DNA of 64,000 nt, taken from Orobanche coerulescens (lineage: Eukaryota > Streptophyta > Magnoliopsida > Lamiales > Orobanchaceae). Position numbers and translations under genes: made by a program. A model generated the notes under the pieces. It worked only from the letters and a program-made list of their open reading frames with translations, ran no database searches and had not been told where the DNA came from. The stretch covers positions 41,503,001 to 41,567,000 of the forward strand of contig CM065806.1 of the NCBI GenBank assembly GCA_033398695.1, written 5' to 3'. Below are positions 22,346-34,284 of this stretch, one piece after another (the first letter of the stretch is position 1; the number at the start of each line of letters is the position of its first letter).

Positions 22346-24035
22346 TTTTAGGAATATGCCCTCGAATGCCACCCAGGGTATGAGAGAGAATGGGCATTGT
22401 ACTTGTAATTATGGAATAATTAATAAAAGGCAATATGATTCATTCATTGTTTATTGTATTTCAAATGCATTCTTGATTTGTTAAACATTGAAGTGAAGTC
22501 CATGTAAAGAAGGGCAAACATTCCACTCTCGTTATCGGATAAGATAAAATGCACTGGAAGTATTTAAAGCTTATTTACGTAAACTGTTCGCAAGTCGATA
22601 AACTTAATTGGGCATTAAGTTTTGAGTAAGACTTGTATAATTGATGCTAGGACATGTGCATGTGTTGATAGCATAGTATAAGTATATTGGTGGGACCAGT
22701 GTACTCGAACACGACTCATACTTGATTCAGTCACATGGTATTCACTCTTGGAGAGTCGATGACGAATCGCAAGGTTGTGACAATATACGTGGACCTTTGA
22801 CTTGAGGGTTCAATAAGAGATGTGCCTGTGACGTTTAGTTTGTCATTAGAGTAGTTAGATTCAACTGCTTAATCGCTGGGTCAACCTCGAAGTGCGGACT
22901 ATACGGGCAGGTAGCAGTCTTTACTATACGCCAAGAAAGGATTCTATTTCCTGTTAGTGAGCAGGCAAATTTCCTATATGGTTAATGACAAATAAGAGCA
23001 TAAATCTTTGGCCAAAGCATTCTGATCTAGTCGTATTGGATACACTAGTAATCAGTCGGTCTTGATTTGCATTAACACATGTATAGTGTCTAGTCAACAG
23101 TATGGTTTGACTTTACCATGACCCGAAGACTTGACCGGGACATCTGATGAAGGGTCTATACATCTATGGTATTCATGACATAATGGTTCTGGAATGATCC
23201 CTTCATTCGTTCTCAGTCGGGGTTTACAGTGTGGCCCGCTAGACTGGCTAAGTGCTGTTCGCACTCATTAGTTCCTCCCAATGCTGGCTGAGATGGACCT
23301 ACAGAGTCGCGCATTAGGATCACTGATGGATAAATTTTAATTTATTATCTCTCTAATAAATATTAGATATTGGATATCTAATTATGATTTATTGTATAAA
23401 TCAAATAGCGGTCTTGTGAATTGAAATTAAGTTACTGAGTAATTAATATAAATATATTGGTGATAAAATGGAGTGTATTTAACGGAGTCGTTTGACGAAC
23501 GTCCGGTACACGAGCCAAGTGACTCGACCCGTTTCCTAGCACCTTCCTAATAGCCGCCCCCTCCCCTCCCTTTTGTCTTGGTGATTTTTTTCTTTGTTGT
23601 TTTGTGATAAATAAATCCCACCATGATATGTCAACACTTGGTGCCAAAATATCTTGATGTGGTGGGATCACATAATCACATTGCATATCAAAAGAAAACA
23701 ACACCAACACAACTATCATTTTTGTGGCCTCGACCGAGAGCTAAAGAGAGAGGGAGAGAGAAAATTTTTCTTCCAAGTTCTTCACCATCTTTGAGGTGAA
23801 AAGAAGTGAGAAAAAATAAGAGAAAAAAATTCCTACGAGTTTTCCTAGCCGTGTTCTTGATAGAACGGAGTCTCGTTGATTTTTCCGGCCAAGTTCCGAC
23901 TCGTGTGACTTTGATCCTTTATCTTCGTCAATTTATTTTTTGTATATATGTTACTTGATCGATCCTATTTGGGATTCTTTATATTGAGTTTTATTATTCC
24001 GCTGCGTACTCGTTTTTGTCTCCGGAATCCCAACA
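22346..24035 (+). repeat. copia 1 3' LTR (1690 bp)
   Basis: Starts TTTTAGGAATATGCCC (canonical TGTTAGGA with a G to T change) and ends GGAATCCCAACA at 24035. The two ends are complementary as expected for a copia LTR. A possible TATA box (TGTATAAAT) lies near 23392. No palindrome array of the kind seen in copia 2 is visible here. Confidence 0.7.
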
Positions 24036-24432
24036 GACACTTGTACTAGCTCCTTCATGCATGTCTCTAATGACGTACATATACTTCTTAGACACGCCCT
24101 TTTTGGCTAATGCCCACCAAAGTACCTCTCTTGGTATCTTATCATAAGCATTCTCTAAATCAATAAAAGCCATATGCAAGTCTTTCTTCTTATCACGATA
24201 GTGTTCCATCATATGTCTCATCAGAAATATTGCTTCCACAGTCGATCTCCCAGGCATAAATCTAAATTAGTTTTCTGATATCTCCACACACTTTTTAAGA
24301 CGTTGCTCAATCACTCGTTCCCATAATTTCATGGTATCACTCATCAACTTATTCCCCCGATAATTAGAACACTCTTGGACATCGCCTTTGTTCTTATATA
24401 AAGGGACTAAAGTGCTTTTCCTCCATGCCAGT
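24036..24432 (-). pseudogene. LINE (RTE-like) reverse transcriptase fragment
   Basis: On the minus strand the protein begins WRKSTLVPLYKNKGDVQ, then NYRGNKLMSDTMKLWERVIE, then after a stop FMPGRSTVEAIFLM, KKDLHMAFIDLENAYDKIPR. These are conserved blocks of plant non-LTR reverse transcriptases (fingers and start of palm). The wording is closest to the RTE-like group as I know it. The fragment is truncated at both sides: at 24036 by the copia 1 LTR, and at about 24432 by unrelated sequence. The endonuclease and the catalytic YADD block are absent. Confidence 0.75.
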
Positions 24433-24435
24433 GAC

Positions 24436-24694
24436 ATCGCCAGGCGTAGAGATGGCGCGCCGCTTCTGGAAGACGACCTAGCAACACTCGCAAAAATTTT
24501 AACTACACCCGGGCCTGGAAAGTGTAGCACGCCGCTTCTGGGGAAACGTCCCAACGATATTCAAATTATGATTCATATCCATCAAATGTGACTGTATTTT
24601 ACGCTGGCTGCCATAGACCTACCGCAAACCTCCTCCTTTACCCGAACTTGGGACTGACAATAAATGTCATAACAACAATCCCAGGCGGAGATAA
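24436..24694 (+). mobile_element. possible RTE-type 3' tail
   Basis: 24601-24693 reads through CTGCCATAGACCTACCGCAAACCTCCTCC, CCCGAACTTGGGACTGAC and AGGCGGAG, a form I associate with the 3' ends of plant RTE elements, followed by an A/T-rich simple tail. It is on the opposite strand to the reverse-transcriptase scrap. The 24436-24600 part holds two copies of CGCCGCTTCTGG (near 24459 and 24530) and nothing else recognised. Confidence 0.35.
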
Positions 24695-24980
24695 AATAAC
24701 AACAATAATAATTATTTATATTACAATACTAAGATAATAATAGTAATAACACTAAAATAAATAAGTATTATAATTATTATATATAATATTATTGTTAATA
24801 ATAATAATAATTAATATTATTGATTGAAAGTTGTATCGAACAGTATTGAACTGAACTGAACTGAAGTTTGCTAAACTGAACTGAACTGAACCGAACTGTG
24901 TTGAAATTAAGCCCCAAAAAACAGAGCCCATTCCAAAACAACAGCACCTGTTATATTTTTTATTTAGCATGATTGCATAT
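24695..24980. repeat. AT-rich tract and GAACT pentamer repeat
   Basis: 24695-24830 is composed of AAT/ATT-rich low-complexity DNA. 24846-24900 contains repeated CTGAA/GAACT units (for example CTGAACTGAACTGAA). No coding sequence. Confidence 0.7.
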
Positions 24981-25678
24981 TGTTGGCCACTAAGTATACT
25001 GGATACAGCTTAGAAAGTGTTTTAAACTACAAGCTGTACGATTTTTAATCTGAGTGCATAGCGGAAGTCTTAAATACAGTAAGTTGCTGAGGATACAGCA
25101 ACTCGATGTGCAGTGTATACTTAAATAATCACAGTTATTTAAAACAATAAAGGCAGAAGGTAAATAACACAATATTTAAAGTGATTCGAGGTAAACCCCT
25201 CTATGTCCACTGGTCCTCCACACAGGAGTAAAAGGTTAATTATAATTACTGCGTACACAACTACGTAATTATAACAACACTCAATCAATATATTGTTCAC
25301 ACAGATTGATATAAAGATCATAGCTTTCGACCGTTCATACAGATTGGTTTGAGCTAACACTTGACTGGCTTCTTCACACACAGTTCTGAAGCTTCGTCTT
25401 CTTCAATGCAAGTCTGTCACATACAGTTCGGGAGTAGCAAGGATTCCTCAGTCCACACAGGGCTGATATGAGTTTGTTCAAAGATAGAACAGGGTTTGAA
25501 CAACAGCTAATGAATTTCTGGGCTTTCAACTGATGATGTGTTGTTCAAGGTTAGAACACGTGTATCTCTTCGTTTGAATAGCAGTATGCTTTGAGATATC
25601 TTGTTCAAATGTATATGATTTGTGTTTTTCGTTGTAAGTCGTAAGTTGTTCATTGGATAGTTTAATCTTCAAGGACTA

Positions 25679-25719
<41 letters not shown>

Positions 25720-26182
25720 GGAATATATCCGTTTGAAATATATCCGTTGAGCAAGATTCTGCGACAACTAATATTTGATTGAGATCCGGATATTGCGGGA
25801 TTTTGAAGATCTTTTGACTTACTGTATTTAAATACTTTTCCTTTAGTATTAAATACTTCTTTATCAACGGGACTTGACTTCTAGCGAATACTGAAGATTC
25901 CTTCTTGTCCTGTTGAGAGCTGTATGGAAGGATCACTGTATAGATTTTTCGAGACAGCTTCCATTCTTTAGCTTTGCGGGACTCTTTGTTGTATGATCAA
26001 TATACTGTATGGATGAGACTGCGAGAGGACTTTGATACATGGTTTGAAACTTGATCAGTATTTCGATACAGCTAGAGGCGGTATCCAGGATTTGGCATAT
26101 TTTCAAAACATTCTGACAATACTATCGATACAGGGACTGTTTATTCAAACAGCATCGATACAGATTTATTGTTATCCCAACA
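24981..26182 (-). repeat. copia 3 3' LTR (1202 bp)
   Basis: The minus strand starts TGTTGGGATAACAATAAATC at 26182 and ends GTGGCCAACA at 24981. The terminal inverted TGTTGG/CCAACA is intact. No CG-palindrome array seen. Confidence 0.7.
25680..25714. repeat. (TA)n microsatellite
   Basis: About 17 TA units inside the copia 3 LTR. Confidence 0.95.
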
Positions 26183-26200
26183 ATTTCCCCCTTTTTGATA
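26183..26200 (-). other. polypurine tract of copia 3
   Basis: Minus strand CAAAAAGGGGGAAAT directly precedes the LTR start. Confidence 0.7.
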
Positions 26201-26706
26201 ATTTGCCAATTCCTTCTCAGTCTTCCTTTTAAAACCTTATGATGTTATCCAAACATCCTTGATGATGCCAAAACTTTGACACTTAGCGGTTTGAAGTAGG
26301 GCAGACTTCTTGGTCTTCTTTAGAATGTTCTGGCCTTTGATTTTTGGCTTAACACTAAGAACTGTTCGCATGCTAGTTCAGCTTTTATCAAAATAAAGTT
26401 ACATAGAAAACTTATGATTGGCGCGCAGGCACAATCTTACACTATTTTCTAGTTGCATACAACTTAAACTGTGAACTATTCGCAGACAAGTTCCTTATTG
26501 CTTGTGTATGAGATAGGTTTCATGATATGAATACAGTAAGAATAAATAAAGTGACTGTAAACATATAAGAACACAGTGGATTACGAGTTGTAATCTTTCA
26601 AGACAGGCAAAATTTTTATTGATATTGAAATAGAGTACAAAGATTGCTGTTTTGAAAGTAAAATTACAATCGAATAATACACTAAGGTATTCAGCTCCTA
26701 AAGTCA

Positions 26707-27335
26707 GAGTGTCTCCATGGTCGCTTGGAAGGGTCATTCTTGGTGTTACGCCACCAGTTCTGGTGAGCGTCCCTATCTCAATTCTGATAAATTGCACGTC
26801 CTTCATAAGATTTATCAAATACTAGGATCCAGTCTTCTGGATGGGTCACCAAGTCGCCTTTTCGATGCTTTGACTTCATCTGCTGCTGTAGCGGGAGAGA
26901 TCCTTCTTCTAGATTCGTTTTGAATTCCTCTGCGGCTTCCTGTATCGTTCTGCATCTATTGAATAAAGCGGATTCCCTGATAAGTACAACGAAGTATCTT
27001 AACAGTTCATTTCTCCTCCATTCTTTGATCTCTACAACTGTAGGTTGTCAGTCTGCCGGGAGGTTCATTGATTGTGGCTTTCGGACTAGGCTTTTCCAAG
27101 GATACTTGGGATCCTGGAATTCTGGTCTATCTCCCTGTATCCTCACGTTTGGCGTAGAGATACGGGCTATGCCAGTAGTGATGGAGTCTTCAAACGGAGC
27201 TAACAACTCTTTTTCTTGCTCCAACCTCATTCTCCTGGCGGCTTCCCGTGCTTCTTCCCCCTTTTTGGCATCATCAAGGTATGATACCTTTTCGTCAAGA
27301 CGTTCCAGGTTCTTCAGAGCGGCATCCTGTTTCGA
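26707..27335 (-). pseudogene. unidentified ORF in copia 3 interior
   Basis: On the minus strand a frame of about 200 codons reads through with one internal TGA (27048-27050, after MNLPAD) before a stop near 26790. The first ~55 residues are charged and helix-prone (DEKVSYLDDAKKGEEAREAA), then a segment with DSITTGIARISTPNVRIQG and later IKEWRRNELLRYF and DLVTHPEDWILVFDKSYEG. I do not recognise the family. Its place between (missing) pol and the 3' LTR is where some copia (Sirevirus-like) elements carry an extra, envelope-like ORF, but I see no signal peptide or membrane segment to support that. It could also be captured host sequence. Confidence 0.4.
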
Positions 27336-27337
27336 CT

Positions 27338-28964
27338 ATCCTATTGAATATTCTAACGCTCCAATTATGGATCATCACATCACAAGTTTATTAGATTCGC
27401 CCACACTTTCTAACATTAATGGCAAGTGTTTGAAGTCAAGAACATTATCGATGTAATACTATGATGATTAAACACACTCTCAATTCATCGACACTTCCGA
27501 TTAATGTCAAATCATTTTAAAAGTTTGTGTTTATTTACATTCTTCATCATCTTCACAATAATTACGTTAAGCCAATCAAGAAATGAAATAATAACTTTAA
27601 GTTTTAAGCATAATAAGAACATCATCCTAATTTACAGCATCCTAAGACACGAGGATCAACGTAATAGAATTCGGTTATTAATTCTACCGCACCGTTATTA
27701 ACCCTATTTGTTATAATCGTTTCAAAACACTATCAACATATTAATATAGTGATCAACACCTTCTTGAGTTATCAATACACCCAATTATCTTGAATATATA
27801 AAGGTTATACTTGTGTTCTACATAATCCATCATCATCCCTAAGATTTTTACCCAAAGCATAATTATATCTTTGAAGGTTTTGAACTTCTAAAGACATCAT
27901 CAATCTCTTCCCAATGAATTGTTAAACTTTCTCCAATATATGGCTATAACATCAAAGGATCCCACTAGCAATTAAGAACATATTCATAACTCTAATCTCC
28001 TGAATTTAACATGATTAATTAAGGGTTCTATATTGAACATGTTATCCACAACTTAATCAATCATTCAAGGAATGGTTCTAACAATATTATCATGTTCCAA
28101 ACTAAATTTGTACATAACTTCAATGTTCATCATGATATATCAGGTTATTCTACTACTAACATCAATAATCATATGAACAACAAGAGTAAGATAACCAACC
28201 TCAAGAAAAGGGATGAAGAATAGCACCAAATCTTCCAAGAACACACTCCTATCTTATAGTTACCAAGCTATAATCCAAGTGTTGTAGCTCTAGTACGAGA
28301 TTGGAAGGCAAGAATATGATTTAAGGGAGCAGGAAATCGGTTTTGAGAGAGGGAGGATGGAAAAAGGTCGTGCAGAAATGAAAGACAACTCATACTTTTA
28401 TAACTCCGAATTCAAAGATTACGTATGCTATAGATAAAAATTAACGTACGTTATAAACCTTACGTACATAACCCTATGACTATTACGTACGTAACAGATT
28501 CTCAGATGTTACTGACTCAAAATACACATGTCCTTACGTACGCTACCAAAATGGATATACGTAAGGCTCAAGTACATTACGTAAGCTAATGCAGGATCAT
28601 TACGTACGTAATGGCCGTTGACTTAGGCTGTCACGATCGATTCCCGACCACCTACCCACGCTCGGTCCCACCCGCTGAAAGGCGAGCTGGGGATAGATAC
28701 ACCGCATTACGTACGTTAACATATGAGAGTTACACATGTAAGGCTACGTACATAGCGTACGTAAAGAGAGTAGGCTAGCGTACGTTAAGGTCAATAACAA
28801 GTAAAAATGAAATTCTCCCAATAACATCCAACAATCAATATAGTATGAACGACCAAGACTTCAATTTAACATAATTCATCAATATACTCATTACAATAAA
28901 CACAGATATGGTACGACAATGCTCGATTAAAATGAATACAGTAGTAAAGGCGAGGGTATTACAT
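27338..28964 (-). repeat. gypsy C 3' LTR, U5 end truncated
   Basis: The minus strand starts TGTAATACCCTCGCC at 28964. The TATA box is at 28397-28402 (minus TATAAAAG), and the palindrome array at 28425-28795 lies upstream in LTR sense. The LTR 3' end (GTGTTACA) is not found. The sequence merges with copia 3 interior at about 27338. Confidence 0.7.
28425..28795. promoter_or_regulatory. CG-palindrome array upstream of gypsy C TATA box
   Basis: About eleven motifs, mostly of the ACGTACGT class: TTAACGTACGTTAT near 28441, ATTACGTACGTAAC near 28480, ATTACGTACGTAAT near 28600, ATTACGTACGTTAA near 28706 and TAGCGTACGTTAA near 28776. Confidence 0.65.
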
Positions 28965-28985
28965 ACTCCACCCCTTAAAAGGAGT
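28965..28985 (-). other. polypurine tract of gypsy C
   Basis: Minus strand TTTTAAGGGGTGGAGTA before the LTR start, itself preceded by TTTCGAGGACGAAACTCC, the end of the pol reading frame. Confidence 0.7.
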
Positions 28986-29004
28986 TTCGTCCTCGAAACT
29001 AAGG

Positions 29005-32000
29005 GATAAACAACTCGGGGTATCTTTCTTGCATGCTATCCTCAGTCTCCCACGTAGCCTCCTCGACTCCGTGTCTCGACCACGGAATCTTCAATAAGGG
29101 AATCGTCTTGTTCCTCAACTATTTGACCCTCCTCTCAAGTATTCGCACGAGACGTTCTTCATATGAATGGTCATCAACTATCTCGACCTCTTCGAATCTA
29201 ATAATGTGGCTCGGGTTAGCAACGTACTTCCTCAACTGGGATACATGGAACACGTTGTGAATTTGACTCAAAACTGGTGGTAACGCCAAACGATAAGCTA
29301 GGTCCCCTACACGATCCAACATCTCAAATGGACCAATATACCTCGGTCTCATCTTGCTTTTCTTCCCAAAACGGAAAACACCTCGAGTAGGGGACACTTT
29401 TACTAGTACATGATCACCAACCTCAAACTCGAGTGGTCGCTGACGATTATATGCATACGGTTTCTGGCGGCTCTGGGCCGTTAATAGTCGACTCTTAATC
29501 AGAGTAATCTTCTCGCGGGCTGCTAACAACATATCAGGCTCCGTACCAATGGATTCAGACAAGTCATCCCAAGACAAAGGGGACCTACAACGATGGCCAT
29601 ACAATGCCTCATTAGGTTCTATCTTGATCGAGGTGTGCTAACTGTTATTATATGTGAATTCTACCAACAGTAGTTGGGCTTCCCAATCGTACTTCCAATC
29701 GAGAGCACACGCGCTCAACATATCCTCCAGAGTTTGAATAGTCCTCTCAGACTGACCGTCGGTCTGAGGATGAAATACCGTACTGAAGTTCAACTGCGTA
29801 CCCATCGCACGATGAACCGCCTTCTAGAAGTGTGATACGAAACGTCCGTCACGATCTGATACAATACTTTTGGGGTTGCCATGCAGCCTCACAATCTATT
29901 TAATGAACAATTGGTCCAACCTCTCAGGACCCTACGTATCCTTAATCTCCAAGAACTGGGATGATTTGGTCAGTCGATCCACAATCACCCAAATCGTATT
30001 CATGCCTCGACGTCTCATCGGAAAGCTAGTAATAAAATCCATCGATATGTATTCTCACTTCCACTCGGGAATCAGGAGTGGTTTCATCATACCATCTGGT
30101 CACTGATGCTCAATCTTGAACTGCTGACAGGTCAAACACCTCGAAATGAATTCTGCAACTTCTCGTTTCATGTTACCCCACCAATAATATGGCTTCAAAT
30201 CCTTATACATTTTGTTCGATCCTGGGTGTATGGAATACGGGGTAGCATGAGCCTCCTTCAGAATAGTATTCCTCGACTCTTCATCTGCCGGTACACGTAC
30301 TCGGTTTTTGAAGCGTATCAGTCCGTCCTCGTGAATCACAAATCCAGGGGCCTTCCTCTGATCTATTTCTCCCCAAATTCTAGATAAGAACGAGTCCGTC
30401 ATCTGTTTCGTCCTGACTATATCATCAAGGGGCGATGAAATCTCAAGTGTACAAAGTTGTCCCTGAATGCGCTGTAACCAGACCTCAATCTCCTGCCTCA
30501 TGAACTCTAACTGCAATTCTCTTTGGATGGTCAAGCGGGCAAGTATCTGCTCATGTACGGTCTTACGGCTCAAGGCATCGGCAACCACGTTTGCCTTGCC
30601 CGGATGATAAAGGATCTCGATATCATAGTCTTTGATTAGCACTAGCCACCTCCTCTATCTCATATTCAACTCCTTCTGGGTAAAAATGTACTTCAGGCTC
30701 TTGTGATCCGTAAAAATCTGACAGGTAACTCCATACAGATAGTGGCGCCAGATTTTTAAAGCAAACACCACGTCTGCTAACTCCAAATCATTGGTTGGCT
30801 AGTTGACCTCGTAAGGTCGCAACTGTCTAGATGCATAGGCGACCACTTTCCCATTCTGCATTAATACGTAGCCAAGGCCCTGTCTCGATGCATCACTATA
30901 TACCACAAATCTTTCCGTTCCTTTAGGTACAACCAAAATGGGTGCTGAAATCAATCGACTGTTGAGTTCATCAAAACTTTGCTGACATGCTTCCGACCAC
31001 AAAAATTTCTTATCTTTCCTCAACAGATTAGTCATCGGTTGAGCAATCTTGGAAAAACCTTCCACAAACCGTCGGCAATAGCCTGCTAGACACAGAAAAC
31101 TACGAACTTCCTTCACATTCTTCGAAGGTAGCCAGTCTCGGATGGCTTCTGTCTTCTGTGGGTCTACTCTCACTCCATCTGCTGATATTACATGTCCAAG
31201 AAAAATAACTTCAGGCATCCAGAATTCACAATTGGAAAATTTCCATATAGTTGTTCTCGCCTTAATGCATCGAGAACCTGGCGGAGGTGACACTCACGCT
31301 CTTCATGGTCACGAGAGTAAATCAGAATGTCGTAAATAAAAACGACTACAAAATGATCCAGATAATTAATAAAAAACCGATTCATCAACTCTATAAACAC
31401 CGCTGGTGCATTAGTTAGTATGAATGGCATGACAACGAACTCATAATGCCCATAGCGAGTACGAAAAGATGTCTTCAGAATATCAGACTCTCGAATCCGT
31501 AATTGGTGGTACCCAGATCTCAAGTCGATCTTGGAAAATACAACACTTTGAGCCGATCCAAAGAAATCATCGATATGAGGTAATAGATATTTGTTCTTGA
31601 TTGTTACTTTGTTCAGCTCACGGTAATCAATGCACAAACGTAGCGATCCGTCTTTCTTCCATACAAATAATACTGGTGCTCCCCAAGGGGACGCACTAGG
31701 TCGAATATAGCCTTCCTCAGTCAAGTCCTCAAGCTGGCTCTTCAACTCCTGCATCTCGGTCGGTGCCATGCGATATGGTGCTTTCGAAAGCGGGGACGTT
31801 CCTGGCTCCAATTCAATGATGAATTCTACCCCTCGCTGTGGGGGTAATCTTGGCAACTCATCTGGAAATACATCTGGGTAGTGTCTAACTACCGGAATAT
31901 CGGCCAACTCGACTGGTCGGTCGGTTGTCTTGGTCATGTAACACCAGTAACCAACACACCCCTGGTTCAGTAGTTTCATTGCCTTCAAAGGGCTGATGAC

Positions 32001-32113
32001 TCTCCCGGAATGACTGGGATTATCACCCTGAAAAATACACTCGACGCTATCATCAGATGTGACGGTCACTATTCGCTTACGGATGCTAAGAACCCTATCC
32101 AACTTGTGAATCA
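29005..32113 (-). pseudogene. pol: gypsy C pol: reverse transcriptase, RNase H, integrase, chromodomain
   Basis: In minus order: the protease-RT linker ([11 protein letters not shown], near 31865), RT ([34 protein letters not shown]), the active-site block reading FIYDILIYS at about 31320-31345 (the first catalytic Asp is Tyr), the RNase H block ([10 protein letters not shown] near 30890; FTDHKSLKY), the integrase zinc region ([20 protein letters not shown] near 30110-30200), a DDE core ([23 protein letters not shown] near 29750), and a C-terminal chromodomain (HGVEEATWETED, 29010-29125). Stops occur near 30800, 30650, 30100, 30050, 29900 and 29640. The chromodomain of such elements directs integration to heterochromatin. 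Element C cannot encode an active enzyme. Confidence 0.85.
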
Positions 32114-32442
32114 TGCCTTAGAGGCAAGATGATTAAGTCCCCCTTCAAAGGGACATTTGAAAAGGCTGCTGAGAAACTTGTGTTGGTACATACCAATGTT
32201 TGTGGTGCTTTAGAAGCAGCACGAGACGGATATCAATATTTCATAATGTTTATAGATGATCATACTGGGTATGGGATTGTGTACTTGATGGAACATAAAT
32301 CGGAAGCCTTTACTAAATTTAAGGAATTTAAGGCCCTAGTTGAAAAATAGACAGGATGTCATATCAAAGCACTTCGGTCAGAACGAGGTGGCGAGTATAT
32401 GAGCACCGAGTTTGATGAGTTCCTTAAGGAACATGGAATAGT
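32114..32442 (+). pseudogene. second copy of copia 1 integrase fragment
   Basis: Nearly identical to 15635-15963, including the substitutions VHTNVCG and RSERGGEY and the same stop after FKALVEK. It starts abruptly inside the CCHC-like region ([10 protein letters not shown]) at the breakpoint with gypsy C and ends at the same copia 2 insertion site, with the ATAGT repeat intact at 32438-32442. It is therefore a duplicated chromosomal segment, not an independent element. Confidence 0.85.
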
Positions 32443-33721
32443 TTTTGATGGGATATTGGTCGGTATCTCCGTTTGGAGATAGAATTATAAAACTCTTTCA
32501 CATTGCGGAAGCGATTTTAAATAAAGGTGTGAAAAGATAAATCGACACAGGATTTATAGAGGTTCGTCCAAACGTGCCTACATCCTCTCTCGATATCTTT
32601 TTATTTAGGCTAAAGATAAACCTCTGCACCTCTCTTCTATCGGTCGAGGGATAACCGTTACAAACTCGTCTTCTATCGGTCCGAGTAAACCGTTCAATCA
32701 CTTGTCTTTATGTCGGTCCAAGTTAAACAGTTTTCCTTTTCTATTGGACAAGGAATCAACCAATATAGCTTTCTATGGGTACTAGATAAACCTCACTTAG
32801 ATATCGATTACGATTCTAACAATACCGAATCCTTGATCATAATAATACCGAATCCAATCATATCTTTTCTTTTTCCTCTCTTGTATGATTTCGTGTATAA
32901 CACTCAATCACGTATCAATATAAGCTCAAGTACAACAACTAGAATGATTACAATGATATCTCAAGTATGAATGCTTTGCTCAATATTGTTGTATTGTTTG
33001 ATACCAAATGGTTTGGTATTTATAACCATTTCCATCAAACTAGCCGTTAGTCACTTTGGACTTGCTAGCGTGCGCTAGTCTTTCTTCATAACTTGCGTTA
33101 CGCTGGTTACATACATTATGGCTGTGCTGTAGTGTACGTTATCGACTTCCAATTTCAGTCCAGTGGCTTTCGTTTTTGCTGTTACATACGTTGTCACTTC
33201 ATGTTTACGTGCGTTATCTTATCTCATTAGCGTACGTTAATCCTTAGACGTAGCGTGCGTCAATCATATATCCGTTGCATCAAATTTGTCAAACTATTCG
33301 TTGAGCCTTTGACTTTGACCAGAATCTTTCCAACGTTCATCTTTTTGAATTCGTATTCAAACATCATTAAGTACGTTAACACTTTTGTGTTACGTACGTT
33401 AGCCTCCTTCGATAGCGTACGTTATGCTTCCTTTGTAGCGTGCGCTATCTTCATCAGGTAGGTCCTTCAGGTAGATTCGTAACTCGTCTGATCTTCAGGT
33501 AACTTTAACATTACGTATGTTATGTGCTCGTCGTTACGTACGTTACATGCTTTCGATAGCGTGCGCTATACAGTGTATAGCGTGCATTAAGCTTGTTAAT
33601 TCCAGCTTTTTGCGTCTTGGACATCTTGTTGTTTTGTTTCGATTCTTTGTTGTTTTACTTTGTTTAACAACTTAATCATCAAAACTCTATTAATGAATAT
33701 TTGGAATAAAATATTCTAACA
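32443..33721 (-). repeat. copia 2 3' LTR, complete (second copy, 1279 bp)
   Basis: The minus strand begins TGTTAGAATATTTT at 33721. The TATA box is at 33019-33024 and the palindrome array at about 33065-33590. Confidence 0.85.
33065..33590. promoter_or_regulatory. CG-palindrome array, copia 2 second copy
   Basis: CTAGCGTGCGCTAG near 33066, TAGCGTACGTTA near 33228 and 33413, GTTACGTACGTTAG near 33389, GTTACGTACGTTAC near 33534 and TAGCGTGCGCTA near 33557, upstream of the TATA box in LTR sense. Confidence 0.65.
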
Positions 33722-33736
33722 ATCTCCCCCTTTTTA
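33722..33736 (-). other. polypurine tract of copia 2 (second copy)
   Basis: Minus strand AAAAAGGGGGAGATT directly precedes TGTTAGAATATT. Confidence 0.7.
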
Positions 33737-34284
33737 ATGATTACAAAACAACATCTTGAAAAACCTGCAAAAATAAAGTATATATATATTTATACGAATT
33801 AAAGTTTTCGACTTTGATCGTTTCTGTAGTTTCTCCCATCTTTTCTTTTTCTATTTTTTTCGACTTCTTCTTTTCATTTTTCAACTTCTTCGTGTTATTT
33901 TTCAACTTTCTCCTTTTTATTTTTCTCGTCATTATTCCATGACGCTTTTTATCCCGTTCGACTCTTTTCTCCCCCTTTTTGTTATCAGCAAAAAGTGTAA
34001 ATAAAGTATACCAAATTAGGATAAAATATGTTATAATTCAATATGCATAGAAAGGGTAAAACTCCCCCTGACAAAAATCTCCCCTTTAAAAAAATATAAA
34101 CTCACACTGAGTAAAATAATTTTTGATAAAAAATAATTTTTATTTTTGGGGATCCAACCGATAGTTAGTTTTTCTCTCGAAGCATAGATGATATTCGGAA
34201 TAAAAGTTCCTTTTGGAATCCAAATCTTTTTGGTTTTTATCGTCTGTCATGGGCTTTTACAACTCGTAAAATGATGCCCAATTT

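Larger units (their letters stand above)
14181..24035 (+). mobile_element. Ty1/copia element 1, decayed, 5' LTR missing
   Basis: The + strand order is gag, protease, integrase, (interruption 15964-20128), integrase, reverse transcriptase, RNase H, polypurine tract, 3' LTR. This is the copia order, with integrase before reverse transcriptase. The 5' LTR and primer site are absent because the element is cut at 14181 next to LTR fragment X. Many in-frame stops and frameshifts show it is long inactive. It was itself inserted in or next to an RTE-like LINE whose remnant follows at 24036. Confidence 0.85.
24981..27337 (-). mobile_element. Ty1/copia-type element 3, 3' part only
   Basis: A minus-strand LTR at 24981-26182 is preceded in element sense by a polypurine tract (26183-26200) and about 1.15 kb of interior holding an unidentified ORF. 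The interior stops at about 27337 where gypsy C LTR sequence begins, so gag, pol and the 5' LTR are missing. LTR ends TGTTGGGATAAC...GGCCAACA and the AAAAAGGGGGAAA tract support a copia assignment. Confidence 0.65.
27338..32113 (-). mobile_element. Ty3/gypsy element C (Tekay-like chromovirus), truncated at both ends
   Basis: In minus sense: protease end, reverse transcriptase, RNase H, integrase and chromodomain (32113 to 29005), then a polypurine tract and a 3' LTR starting at 28964. The gag and 5' LTR are lost at a breakpoint at 32113/32114, where copia 1 sequence starts in the opposite orientation. The LTR end is lost at about 27338. Domain order (RT-RH-INT-chromodomain) and close similarity to gypsy B place it in the Tekay-like lineage. 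Confidence 0.85.

Noticed and set aside
22346..24035. CG-palindrome array in the copia 1 LTR
   Set aside because: Only isolated CG words are present; no clustered self-complementary motifs upstream of the possible TATA near 23392, so the shared signal does not extend to all copia LTRs here.
26920..27456. A 178-codon + strand ORF in copia 3
   Set aside because: It lies opposite the minus-strand frame, which has the coherent charged/helical composition and the orientation of the element; probably antisense shadow.
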